From Candidatus Pelagibacter sp. (GTDB lineage Bacteria > Pseudomonadota > Alphaproteobacteria > Pelagibacterales > Pelagibacteraceae): 30,741 nucleotides of DNA. Within the stretch, counting starts at the first letter, position 1; each line of letters begins with the position of its first letter. Location of the stretch: positions 1 to 30,741 of the forward strand of contig JAOHCJ010000007.1 of NCBI GenBank assembly GCA_028095445.1. Reading direction: 5' to 3'. The notes under the pieces are model-generated. The model was not told the origin of the DNA. It searched no databases and saw only the letters and a program-made list of their open reading frames with translations. Made by a program: the position numbers and the translations under genes. Shown here in pieces: positions 20,248 to 27,698 of the stretch.

Positions 20248-20928
20248 ATGTACATTAAATTTGAAAAACTAAATAATTCAATAATTAAATGCAAAAAATG
20301 CCCAAGATTGATAAATTTTAGTAAAAAAATTTCCAAAACGAAAAGAAAAAAAAATGTTAATGAAATATACTGGGGTAAACCAGTTACAGGTTTTGGTAGC
20401 TCAAATGCTCAACTGATGATAATTGGCCTTGCACCAGCTGCGCATGGAGGTACAAGAACCGGTAGAGCTTTTACAGGTGATAAATCTGGCGATTTTCTAT
20501 TTAAATGTTTAAAAGCTGCAAATATTTCTAATCAAGATATATCAATAAATATTAATGACGGTCTAAAACTAAACAATGCTTACATAACTAATATCTTAAA
20601 GTGTGTTCCGCCTGGTGATAAACCTCTTAATAAAGAGTTAAATAATTGTGCTGAATATTTTAAATATGAAATTATAAATCTTAAACAACTAAAAGTTATT
20701 GTAACTTTGGGTAAAGTTGCATTTGATAATTGTATAAAGTTTTATAAAAAAAATTATTTGTTTAATAAAAAATTAGTATTCAAACATGGCAAAAAATACC
20801 CTTTACCTGATGGTAAAACACTCATCCCCAGCTATCATCCCAGTCCAAGGAATGTTAATACAAAAATTGTTAACTTTAAAATGATGACTAACTTATTTAT
20901 TAGAGCTAAAAAAATTTCTAAAGCTTAA
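20248..20928 (+). CDS. Uracil-DNA glycosylase, family 5 (UDGb type)
   Basis: This base-excision repair enzyme removes uracil and other deaminated bases from DNA. It has 226 residues. Motif A GLAPAAHGGTRTGRAFTGDK (60-79) has Ala in the position where other UDG families have a polar catalytic residue, which is diagnostic for family 5. The C-terminal motif SYHPSPRN carries the conserved His. The 4Fe-4S ligands are Cys15, Cys18 (CKKCPRL), Cys119 and Cys134. No other Met precedes the first Cys pair, so this start is the only reasonable one despite the 2-base spacing to the divergent phosphatase gene. The 3' end overlaps convergent ybgC by 11 bases. Confidence 0.9.
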   Translation: MYIKFEKLNNSIIKCKKCPRLINFSKKISKTKRKKNVNEIYWGKPVTGFGSSNAQLMIIGLAPAAHGGTRTGRAFTGDKSGDFLFKCLKAANISNQDISININDGLKLNNAYITNILKCVPPGDKPLNKELNNCAEYFKYEIINLKQLKVIVTLGKVAFDNCIKFYKKNYLFNKKLVFKHGKKYPLPDGKTLIPSYHPSPRNVNTKIVNFKMMTNLFIRAKKISKA

Positions 20929-21340
20929 TACTCTCACAAAAGTAAGGTCTCAAATCCTCAAAAAGTGTATTTGGTATTTTTATTGGTTTGCCATGACTAT
21001 TAATAAATACTAAATGCACTTTAGCCTCTATTATTGCCTCATTACCTTTGGTTATAAATTGGTTCATAAAAAAAGAAGTTTTTGTAATAGATTTAACAAA
21101 AGATCTAACCTTTAATTCATCTTCTAGATAAGCTGGTTTTTTATAATCAATATTGCAGGATTTCACGATTATCAATGCTCCAAAATCTTCTTTAATTTTT
21201 TTATTACTGAAGCCAAGACTAACTAGAGCTTCTGTTCGTGCTCTTTCTAGAAACTTTAAATAATTTGCGTAGTAAACAACTCCACCTGAGTCGGTATCTT
21301 CATAATAAACTTTAACATTATGATTAAAATTTTCGTGCAT
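20918..21340 (-). CDS. ybgC: YbgC/FadM family acyl-CoA thioesterase
   Basis: This hotdog-fold thioesterase has 140 residues. The N-terminal signature VYYEDTDSGGVVYYANYLKF contains the catalytic Asp17 and matches the YbgC branch associated with the Tol-Pal cell-envelope system in many proteobacteria. The tol-pal genes themselves are not in this window. It starts 8 bases after the DUF3047 gene and probably shares its transcript. It converges on the glycosylase gene with an 11-base 3' overlap. Confidence 0.88.
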   Translation of the reverse strand: MHENFNHNVKVYYEDTDSGGVVYYANYLKFLERARTEALVSLGFSNKKIKEDFGALIIVKSCNIDYKKPAYLEDELKVRSFVKSITKTSFFMNQFITKGNEAIIEAKVHLVFINSHGKPIKIPNTLFEDLRPYFCESIKL

Positions 21341-21348
21341 ATAATAAG

Positions 21349-21993
21349 TTATTCTGAAGAAAAATAGATATTCTGATAATAAGATATGGCTTTCAGCTTT
21401 GAATTATCCGTATCTGTCATTATTGCTATACCTGATAAATTTTTTACATTTAAATTGTGAAGCTTCATAAAATCTTCTTTTACATTTGTTTTAACAGTAA
21501 CCCAGGTATTTAAATTTTCTTTCGTTGTAGCTAAAACGTAATCTATGGATTTTTTTGTATAAGGACTGGGCCAAGTATCATTAACATCGCTATTACTTGA
21601 AAAAACATAATTAATAGCTCTATTAGATAAAGGTGTAGAGCCAGTTTTCTTAACAACAAAAACTCTTGCAGCATAATCATGCCCTTTTTTGCTGTTTTCA
21701 ACTATGCCTGATAAATCTTTTTCTACTTTCCAGGTAATATTGATAAATGGTGTTTTTAATAAATCTATATTGATTTCTTTTCCTAAACCTGAGCCCTTAC
21801 CTTCAGCTTCTGCTTTAATAAAATTACCATTCTCATTTTTGCCAATATTCCAGGTTGTTTCACCTTTAACCTTTTTGACTTGTAAGTTTTCATATTCCTC
21901 TTGAGTAAACTGAAAAACAACAGTTTTTTCTGCCATAGCAAATTTAAAAAAAAGAAGAGATAGAAAGATACTTATAAAAATTTTTTTAAACAT
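21349..21993 (-). CDS. DUF3047 family exported protein
   Basis: This exported protein has 214 residues and a signal peptide that probably ends after Ala21 (FFKFAMA/EKTVV). The central stretch with ITWKVEKDLSG, HDYAARVFVV, INYVFSS and the later DTDNS/YYQNIYF segment matches my recollection of DUF3047, a family of periplasmic beta-rich proteins of unknown function. It is the upstream member of a pair with ybgC. The role is not known. The family call rests on the spacing of Trp, Asp and Tyr residues and is fairly but not fully certain. Confidence 0.75.
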   Translation of the reverse strand: MFKKIFISIFLSLLFFKFAMAEKTVVFQFTQEEYENLQVKKVKGETTWNIGKNENGNFIKAEAEGKGSGLGKEINIDLLKTPFINITWKVEKDLSGIVENSKKGHDYAARVFVVKKTGSTPLSNRAINYVFSSNSDVNDTWPSPYTKKSIDYVLATTKENLNTWVTVKTNVKEDFMKLHNLNVKNLSGIAIMTDTDNSKLKAISYYQNIYFSSE

Positions 21994-22084
21994 ATTTTAA
22001 TCATATACCTACTATTTTTAAAAAAACAATATTTGAACATACTTTAAACATTCTTAGCTCAATATTAGAGACTAAATACAAAAC

Positions 22085-22204
22085 ATGAAATCTTTTTCTA
22101 TATTTATACTCTTGATTTATTGGTCAATTATATTATTTGCACCCGTGATATCAAAAGAAAATAGAATTTTTCAAGATAAAGTTAAAATAGAGCTTAATAA
22201 GTAG
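22085..22204 (+). pseudogene. 39-codon signal-peptide-like ORF, possible gene remnant
   Basis: The ORF reads MKSFSIFILLIYWSIILFAP, then about 19 polar residues, and stops at 22202-22204. It looks like the N-terminus of an exported protein (Lys, hydrophobic core, helix breaker, polar start of the mature part) cut off early. The last 11 bases overlap the end of the convergent SDR gene. It may be the remnant of a longer gene, a small membrane peptide gene, or a chance ORF. Nothing homologous follows in any frame because the SDR gene begins there. Confidence 0.3.
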
Positions 22205-22940
22205 ATCTTCCGCCGCTAATGTCAAAAACAGCTGCTGTTGAAAAAGAGTTTTCTTCAGATGATAGCCAACAAATTAAAGAAGTAAATTCCTCTATCTCTA
22301 AAAACCTTCCTCTTGGCACTTTTGAGAGCATTCTTGCTACGTGTTCCTTAGACATTTGATCTAAAATTCTTGTCTTAGCCCCAGCGGGGGTAACAGCATT
22401 AATAGCTATATTTTTATCTGCAAGCTCTTTGCCGAGTGATTTTGTTAGTCCAATAACTCCCGCTTTTGCAGAGCTATATGCACTAGCATTTGCATTTCCG
22501 TCTTTTCCAGCAACAGATGCAACATTGACAATTCTACCATAATTATTTTTAATCATATTTGGAACAATGCACTTACAGCAGTTAAAGGTACCCATTAAGT
22601 TTATTTGTATTATTTTATTCCATTCTTCAACATCGTAATCCCATAATGATGAAGTAGAACCAGTGATTCCTGCATTATTAATCAAAATATCAATTTTATT
22701 AGACTCAACTATTTTATCAACCGTATCTTTGACTATTTTAAAATCAGAAACATCTACAACATTGTAAGAAAGATTTGTGTTATTAAGTTCTTTTGAAGCT
22801 TTAATTAATTCTTTTTCGTCAATATCCCAAATAATAACATTTGCTCCTGAATTTAAAAATCTTTTTGCAATATCAAATCCAAATCCTTGAGCTCCACCAG
22901 TTATAATTGCATTTTTATGTATTAAATCAAAATTATTCAT
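22194..22940 (-). CDS. SDR family NAD(P)-dependent oxidoreductase
   Basis: This is a classical short-chain dehydrogenase of 248 residues. The cofactor loop TGGAQGFG is at 14-21, NNAG at 88-91, with Asn114, Ser142, Tyr155 and Lys159 (YSSAK) forming the catalytic tetrad. Asp39/Asp41 near the end of the second strand (IIWDID) suggests a preference for NAD over NADP. It is the last gene of the dctP-dctQ-dctM-NCS1-SDR operon, 4 bases after the NCS1 permease. It probably oxidises a hydroxyl on the imported compound or a derivative. The substrate cannot be told from sequence. Confidence 0.9.
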   Translation of the reverse strand: MNNFDLIHKNAIITGGAQGFGFDIAKRFLNSGANVIIWDIDEKELIKASKELNNTNLSYNVVDVSDFKIVKDTVDKIVESNKIDILINNAGITGSTSSLWDYDVEEWNKIIQINLMGTFNCCKCIVPNMIKNNYGRIVNVASVAGKDGNANASAYSSAKAGVIGLTKSLGKELADKNIAINAVTPAGAKTRILDQMSKEHVARMLSKVPRGRFLEIEEFTSLICWLSSEENSFSTAAVFDISGGRSTY

Positions 22941-22944
22941 AGAG

Positions 22945-24405
22945 TTATTTACTAGCTAATAAATAATAAGTCAAAGAGGAGATAAACATACCAATCAACC
23001 AAGAAAAAGTTTGTAAATTCATTAAACTTTCATTCCATATTGTTGAGGCTGAGAAGATAAAACCTATAACTAATGAGTAGATACCTTTTATGTTCCAACC
23101 ATTTGAATAAAAATACGCCCCATTTTCCTCTGAAGAAAATATATCTTTATTATTTAAATTCTTTTTTTTAATAAAGTAATAATCAATAACTACAACTCCA
23201 AAAATAGGACCAAAAAAAGAAGCTGCTGTATCTATAAAAGATAAAATTCCAATTTGACTTAATAATGGAAGCCAGAAGATACCAACAAAAAATCCCAAAA
23301 ACATAATAGTTATGGCTGTTGTTTTTAAATTTAGCTTTGTTGGAAAAAAATTTAAAAGAGAATTTTGTGCAGGTATATAGTTTGCAATCAAATTTGTTGA
23401 AGAAGATGCAAATACTATAAAAAGTAAAGCTAGTGTAGTAATTTTAATATTATTTGCTTTTCCAATAATGTCAGTAGGATTTGTTAAAATTCTTTCCATA
23501 TTTTCCAAATTTTTATTTAGAAAAACATCTGCACCTATGACAATAAAAACAGCAAAAAAAGAAAAGATAATTAAATTTAAAATAAGACTTAGATTACCTT
23601 TATTAAGTTCATTTTCATTTTTTACATACCTACTAAAATCTCCATAGTTAACAATTACAAGAGAGAAGTAAGCAAAAATAGTCCCTGTAACAGTAATTAA
23701 TGGAACTACATTACTCTTATCAAAAATATTATTAAATTTGAAGATGTCACTAAAGGATTGAAACACAAATTTAACATCGAGAAGCAGTACCACTAGAAAA
23801 AATAATAGCATTCCAGAGTAAACTGCTATTGCAGAAAAACTTATTATTGTTCTATTAAATTTATGACTTTTACTAAATAAAAATACTTGTAACAAAAGAG
23901 CAAAAATAAATGATATCCAGTCAATAATATTTAAGCCTAAAAGAAAAATTAAAAAAATATCTTGATCAAGTATTGTACTATCAATTGAAAAAATAAATAT
24001 TCTTATCAAGTAGGTGAATGCTTTTGATAAAAAATAAGTTTGAATACCAAACATAAAAATACCAACAGTGCCTCTTAAAAGAGCAATGTACTTTGCTCCT
24101 TTAATTCCTAAAGAGCTTCTCAAAATAACTGGAAAAGGTAATCCATATTTTTGAGATGGTTTTCCTATTAAGTTAGCAAGTATATAAACTAAAAAAGAAG
24201 CTATCAAAGTCCCAAATAAAACTACAAATAGATTTAATTCATAAACAAGATAAAGTGAGGCTATAAGGGAAAAACCAATTATACTTTGAATATTAATTCC
24301 CCAAAAACAAAATAAATCTTTCCGGTCCCAATTTTTATCATTTGGATTAACGGATACAATTTCCCAATTTATTAGGCTATTTTTTGATTTTTCTTGATTC
24401 ACCAA
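22945..24405 (-). CDS. NCS1 family permease (nucleobase/hydantoin-type cation symporter)
   Basis: This 486-residue protein has about 12 hydrophobic helices. The early segment (WEIVSVNPNDKNWDRKDLF, then WGINIQSIIGFSLIAS) and the stretch PVILRSSLGIKGAKYIALLR followed by GIQTY match the NCS1 family of uracil, allantoin, hydantoin and related symporters. It starts 23 bases after dctM and lies 4 bases before the SDR gene, so it belongs to the TRAP operon. By eye it is more A/T-rich, with more Lys, Asn, Ile and Phe, than the dct genes. Substrate is unassigned: NCS1 members range from nucleobases to thiamine. Confidence 0.82.
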   Translation of the reverse strand: MVNQEKSKNSLINWEIVSVNPNDKNWDRKDLFCFWGINIQSIIGFSLIASLYLVYELNLFVVLFGTLIASFLVYILANLIGKPSQKYGLPFPVILRSSLGIKGAKYIALLRGTVGIFMFGIQTYFLSKAFTYLIRIFIFSIDSTILDQDIFLIFLLGLNIIDWISFIFALLLQVFLFSKSHKFNRTIISFSAIAVYSGMLLFFLVVLLLDVKFVFQSFSDIFKFNNIFDKSNVVPLITVTGTIFAYFSLVIVNYGDFSRYVKNENELNKGNLSLILNLIIFSFFAVFIVIGADVFLNKNLENMERILTNPTDIIGKANNIKITTLALLFIVFASSSTNLIANYIPAQNSLLNFFPTKLNLKTTAITIMFLGFFVGIFWLPLLSQIGILSFIDTAASFFGPIFGVVVIDYYFIKKKNLNNKDIFSSEENGAYFYSNGWNIKGIYSLVIGFIFSASTIWNESLMNLQTFSWLIGMFISSLTYYLLASK

Positions 24406-24428
24406 TTTTTATAATAAACTAATAAATT

Positions 24429-25763
24429 CTACTGTCCATATAGATAGGCAGGTAACCATAAAGCAATTTGCGGGAATACTATGATTAAAATTAGACCTAT
24501 AACTTGAATGACCATAAATTGCATCATTCCATAATAGATATCCTTAAGATCCCATTCAGGAACTACTCCTTTTAAAAAATATGCGGATAAAGCTACAGGT
24601 GGTGAGAGCCAAGCTGTTTGGAGGTTAACAGCTACAAGAATTGCAAACCAAGTTAAGTTAAAACCTAACGCCTCAACTAGTGGTAATATAATTGGAACTA
24701 TAATCATTACTATTGGCACCCACTCTAATGGCCAACCTAAAAGAAAAATCATAGCCATTATCATTGCTAAAATTAAATATCTATTCATCTCCAACCCAAG
24801 TAGGAATTCTGTTAATAGCATTGGTGTACCTAATCTTGAAAATACCGCACCAAAGAAATTTGAAGCTGCAACCAAAACCATTATAAGTGCTGAAATTTCT
24901 AAAGTTTTAACTAAAGCATCTTGTAATTTTTTAAGAGTTAGTTTTCTGTAAGCTAAAGCTAAAAGTAAAGATCCCATTGCACCACAGCCAGCTGCTTCTG
25001 TAGGTGTAGCAAAACCAAATAAAATACTACCTAATGCAGCAAATACTAATGCTGCTGGTGGAACTAAACCTAAAAAGAACTCAATCCAAACTGCCTTTAC
25101 ACTGGTTGCTCTTAATTCTGGAGGTAAAACTGGACCTAAACTTGGATCAATCCAACATCTAATTGTTGTGTAAGCGGCATAAAGAGTTGCTAATAATATT
25201 CCTGGAATAATAGCTGCTGCAAATAAATCAGTTACTGGAATTTCCATTATAGGACCCATTACAACAAGCATAATGCTTGGGGGAATTAGTATACCTAAAG
25301 TTCCGCCAGCTGTAATTGTACCTGCTGCTAATCTAACATTATAACCAGATTTGTTCATTGATTTTGCAGCCATAATCCCAAGTATCGTGACTGATGCACC
25401 AACAATCCCTGTTGCTGCAGCAAAAACTACAGAAACAAATAAAACAGCATAATATAAAGAGCCTCTTACTTTAGCTAACATTAATTGAAATGCAGAAAAT
25501 AATCTTTCCATTAACCCAGCTTGCTCCATCATTATTCCCATAAAAACAAAGAGTGGAACTGCAGCGAGGGTTTGTTCTGTCATGACCATTGAAAATTGCA
25601 AGGTCATTAAATAAAATACTAACTTACCAAATCCTAAATAACCAAATACAAATCCCAAAAAGATTAATGTAAATGATATTGGAAAACCAACAAATATAGA
25701 AAAAAGCATTACCCCGATAAGTATGAATCCTAAAATAGCCGGATCAATTAATTCTGCTAACAT
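24429..25763 (-). CDS. dctM: TRAP transporter large permease subunit (DctM type)
   Basis: This is the ion-coupled membrane channel of a tripartite ATP-independent periplasmic transporter. It has 444 residues with about 12 helices and the family segments GFPISFTLIFLGF, AAVPLFVFMGIMMEQAG and GTLGILIPPSIMLVVMG. I chose the ATG at 25763-25761 (MLAELIDPAI), which shares one base with the dctQ stop (TAATG). An ATG 21 bases further upstream would add MAWRRRV inside dctQ and is less likely. The subunit pairs with DctQ and DctP encoded just upstream. Confidence 0.95.
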   Translation of the reverse strand: MLAELIDPAILGFILIGVMLFSIFVGFPISFTLIFLGFVFGYLGFGKLVFYLMTLQFSMVMTEQTLAAVPLFVFMGIMMEQAGLMERLFSAFQLMLAKVRGSLYYAVLFVSVVFAAATGIVGASVTILGIMAAKSMNKSGYNVRLAAGTITAGGTLGILIPPSIMLVVMGPIMEIPVTDLFAAAIIPGILLATLYAAYTTIRCWIDPSLGPVLPPELRATSVKAVWIEFFLGLVPPAALVFAALGSILFGFATPTEAAGCGAMGSLLLALAYRKLTLKKLQDALVKTLEISALIMVLVAASNFFGAVFSRLGTPMLLTEFLLGLEMNRYLILAMIMAMIFLLGWPLEWVPIVMIIVPIILPLVEALGFNLTWFAILVAVNLQTAWLSPPVALSAYFLKGVVPEWDLKDIYYGMMQFMVIQVIGLILIIVFPQIALWLPAYLYGQ

Positions 25764-26377
25764 TACCCTTCTTCTCCAGGCCATTTACCTTTAGTGGCAG
25801 CCCAATAACTTTTAAGCAACTCTGATATTCCTTGGACCAATAAAAATACTATCCCTAACCATAGACAAGCTTTTATAGGCCACATATATGGCATCCAAGC
25901 TGTGTCCATTCCTTTTTCACCTCTCATAATTGACTCCTGTAGAAAGCCAGTAGACATATATAAAAATACAGTTAATCCTGGAAAATAAAATAAGAGGTAT
26001 AACCAAAAATCTATTCTACCTTGATTTTTAGTTTTGAAATTTCTATATAAAAAATCAGCTCTTATATGAACACCTTTTGACAAAGCATAACCAGCACCTA
26101 GCATAAATAGTGCACCATAGAAAAATCTACTCATATCATAAGCCCACATTGTTGGAGCATTAAAAAGCTTTCTTGCCAAAACCTCGTAGACCATGGTGAA
26201 AGTTAAGGGTATTACTATCCAGCAAACCACATTACCAATCCACTTATTTGCTAGATCAATTTTTGTAATAGTTAATGCCATCCATCTAGGCATATCTTTA
26301 GGCATTGGTCCTGAACCACCTCGCCTTTCGGCTATCATTTCATCTGAGATATCTAGTTTACCTGGTTCGTTTGCCAT
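25763..26377 (-). CDS. dctQ: TRAP transporter small permease subunit (DctQ type)
   Basis: This is the four-helix membrane subunit that stabilises the DctM channel. It has 204 residues. It carries a hydrophilic N-terminal stretch of about 35 residues (with RRGGSGPMPKDMPRW) before the first helix. Other segments are VYEVLARKLFNAPTMWAYDM and SKGVHIRADFLY, both typical of the family. The stop codon overlaps the dctM start. It lies 71 bases downstream of dctP, and that gap contains a terminator hairpin. Permease expression should therefore be lower than that of the binding protein. Confidence 0.93.
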   Translation of the reverse strand: MANEPGKLDISDEMIAERRGGSGPMPKDMPRWMALTITKIDLANKWIGNVVCWIVIPLTFTMVYEVLARKLFNAPTMWAYDMSRFFYGALFMLGAGYALSKGVHIRADFLYRNFKTKNQGRIDFWLYLLFYFPGLTVFLYMSTGFLQESIMRGEKGMDTAWMPYMWPIKACLWLGIVFLLVQGISELLKSYWAATKGKWPGEEG

Positions 26378-26388
26378 AATAAAATTTT

Positions 26389-26425
26389 AAAAAAAAACTA
26401 AAGCGAACAGTTAAGTTCGCTTCAG
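26389..26425 (-). terminator. Intra-operon hairpin with U-tract between dctP and dctQ
   Basis: On the minus strand AAGCGAAC (26422-26415), a 6-base loop, and GTTCGCTT (26408-26401) form a perfect 8-base stem. It is extended by two more pairs past one mismatch and is followed at once by nine T residues (26397-26389). This is a standard Rho-independent terminator, placed right after dctP and 11 bases before the dctQ start. Partial termination or 3'-end stabilisation would give excess dctP mRNA over the permease genes, a known arrangement for binding-protein operons. Confidence 0.8.
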
Positions 26426-26448
26426 TTATAATTATTTTTATCTAAATA

Positions 26449-27546
26449 CTACTTTAATGTAGCTGCGTGAGCCATTCCTAGCTTAGCATTAGACATTTGA
26501 GATCCAGACCAGAAAGGTACAGCGATATCAGCAAAGTCTTTTTGAGACTGCCATACTTTAGCAAAGAATTTATTCTCTGCAGCATTCTTTTCTAAAGCTG
26601 CTTTTGCTGCTGCCATATACGCTGGGAAGTAGTCAGCTGGAGTATCATGTAAAATTACACCATGTTTTCCAGTTAACTCTGCAAGAGCTTTTCCGTTTTC
26701 GTATATTCTGTAACTCATTGATTTTGATAAAGATGCATTTGCAGCAACTTCTAAAGCTTTCTTCTCTAAAGCAGACATTTTTTTGTACTTAGAGCCTGTA
26801 ATGTAGAAGTCAGCATTTACTACTACTTGGTGAAGACCTTGTAGGTAGTAATGTTTTAGAACTTTCTGAAAACCAAATGTCATGTCCGGCTTAGGACAAC
26901 ACCATTCAGCAGCATCAATTGTTCCTGCTTCAAGAGCTGGTAGAATATCTCCACCACCCATTGCAACAGAAGCTACACCAATATCTTTATAAGTTTGTCC
27001 TGGAATTCCTGGAGGAGTTCTGAACTTGTACTTTCTAAAGTCTGCCATACTATTAATTGGCTCTTTAAACCAACCTAAAGCTTCAGGGCCTACTGGTTGT
27101 AACATAAATCCTTTGATGTCTCTTCCCATCTCAGTCCATAGTTGGTCGTAAAGTTCTTTACCACCACCATACTGGAACCAAGATAAAAATGCGATATTAT
27201 CAATACCAACACCTGCACCTGCTACTGGCGAACCAAATAACATAGCTGCTGGATGATCGCCTGACCAATAGTGAGTCCAAGCAAATCCACAATCAATTAA
27301 TCCTTTATCAACTGCATCTAAAGTTTCTTTAACACCAACTACTGATCCTGCTGGCATAATTTCGAACTTAAGTGAGCCTTCTGTTAGTTCAGTTACTGTG
27401 TCAGTGAAATCTTTTAACATTTTCACTTCATCAGCTTTTGCACTAATTACAGTTTGGCACTTAAGAGTTTGTGCAGAATTTGCTCCTGTAACTGTCATGA
27501 CAGTTAAAAGAAGAGTTCCCACAACTAATGATATGATTTTTTTCAT
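26449..27546 (-). CDS. dctP: TRAP transporter substrate-binding protein (DctP family)
   Basis: This is the periplasmic solute receptor of the TRAP system. It has 365 residues and a signal peptide with likely cleavage after Ala25 (VTGANSA/QTLKC). The family's carboxylate-binding Arg is Arg176 (YKFRTPPG). The later motif DAAEWCCPKPDMTFGFQKVL (211-230) corresponds to the EWxGPxxD...GF motif of the keto-acid-binding (TakP-like) branch, with Cys216-Cys217 replacing the usual residues. An organic acid is the likely ligand, but its identity is open. It is first in the operon, separated from dctQ by a terminator hairpin, and is probably highly expressed. Confidence 0.93.
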   Translation of the reverse strand: MKKIISLVVGTLLLTVMTVTGANSAQTLKCQTVISAKADEVKMLKDFTDTVTELTEGSLKFEIMPAGSVVGVKETLDAVDKGLIDCGFAWTHYWSGDHPAAMLFGSPVAGAGVGIDNIAFLSWFQYGGGKELYDQLWTEMGRDIKGFMLQPVGPEALGWFKEPINSMADFRKYKFRTPPGIPGQTYKDIGVASVAMGGGDILPALEAGTIDAAEWCCPKPDMTFGFQKVLKHYYLQGLHQVVVNADFYITGSKYKKMSALEKKALEVAANASLSKSMSYRIYENGKALAELTGKHGVILHDTPADYFPAYMAAAKAALEKNAAENKFFAKVWQSQKDFADIAVPFWSGSQMSNAKLGMAHAATLK

Positions 27547-27638
27547 ATTATATATTTCCCTCTCATTATGTTTTTTTAAAAAAAGTACCTTCTCAAATAA
27601 ATAAATCTAAAACAAGAGCTAATATGCAAAAACTTAGT

Positions 27639-27659
27639 ATTATAAGTGTTGGTAACACT
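27639..27659 (-). promoter_or_regulatory. Candidate promoter with overlapping palindromic operator, divergent dctP / GMC gap
   Basis: The 152-base gap between the divergent dctP and GMC genes contains AGTGTTGGTAACACT (27645-27659), a perfect 6-base inverted repeat with a 3-base spacer. On the minus strand it is followed directly by TATAAT (27644-27639), an exact -10 consensus reading toward dctP. A regulator bound to the palindrome would cover the -35/-10 spacer and block dctP transcription, and might also act on the GMC operon. No good -35 hexamer is evident. Transcription from this -10 would leave an ~85-base dctP leader. Confidence 0.45.
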
Positions 27660-27698
27660 AGAATTTTTCTATTTAACTAATATAAACATTCTAAACTA

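Noticed and set aside
25764..25784. Upstream ATG for dctM (MAWRRRV...)
   Set aside because: It lies inside dctQ. The ATG at 25763 gives the usual TAATG coupling and a natural N-terminus for the large permease.
27547..27698. Search for glycine, SAM or other riboswitch in the dctP leader
   Set aside because: I saw no recognisable conserved core of these riboswitches. Apart from the palindrome and -10 box the sequence is plain AT-rich.
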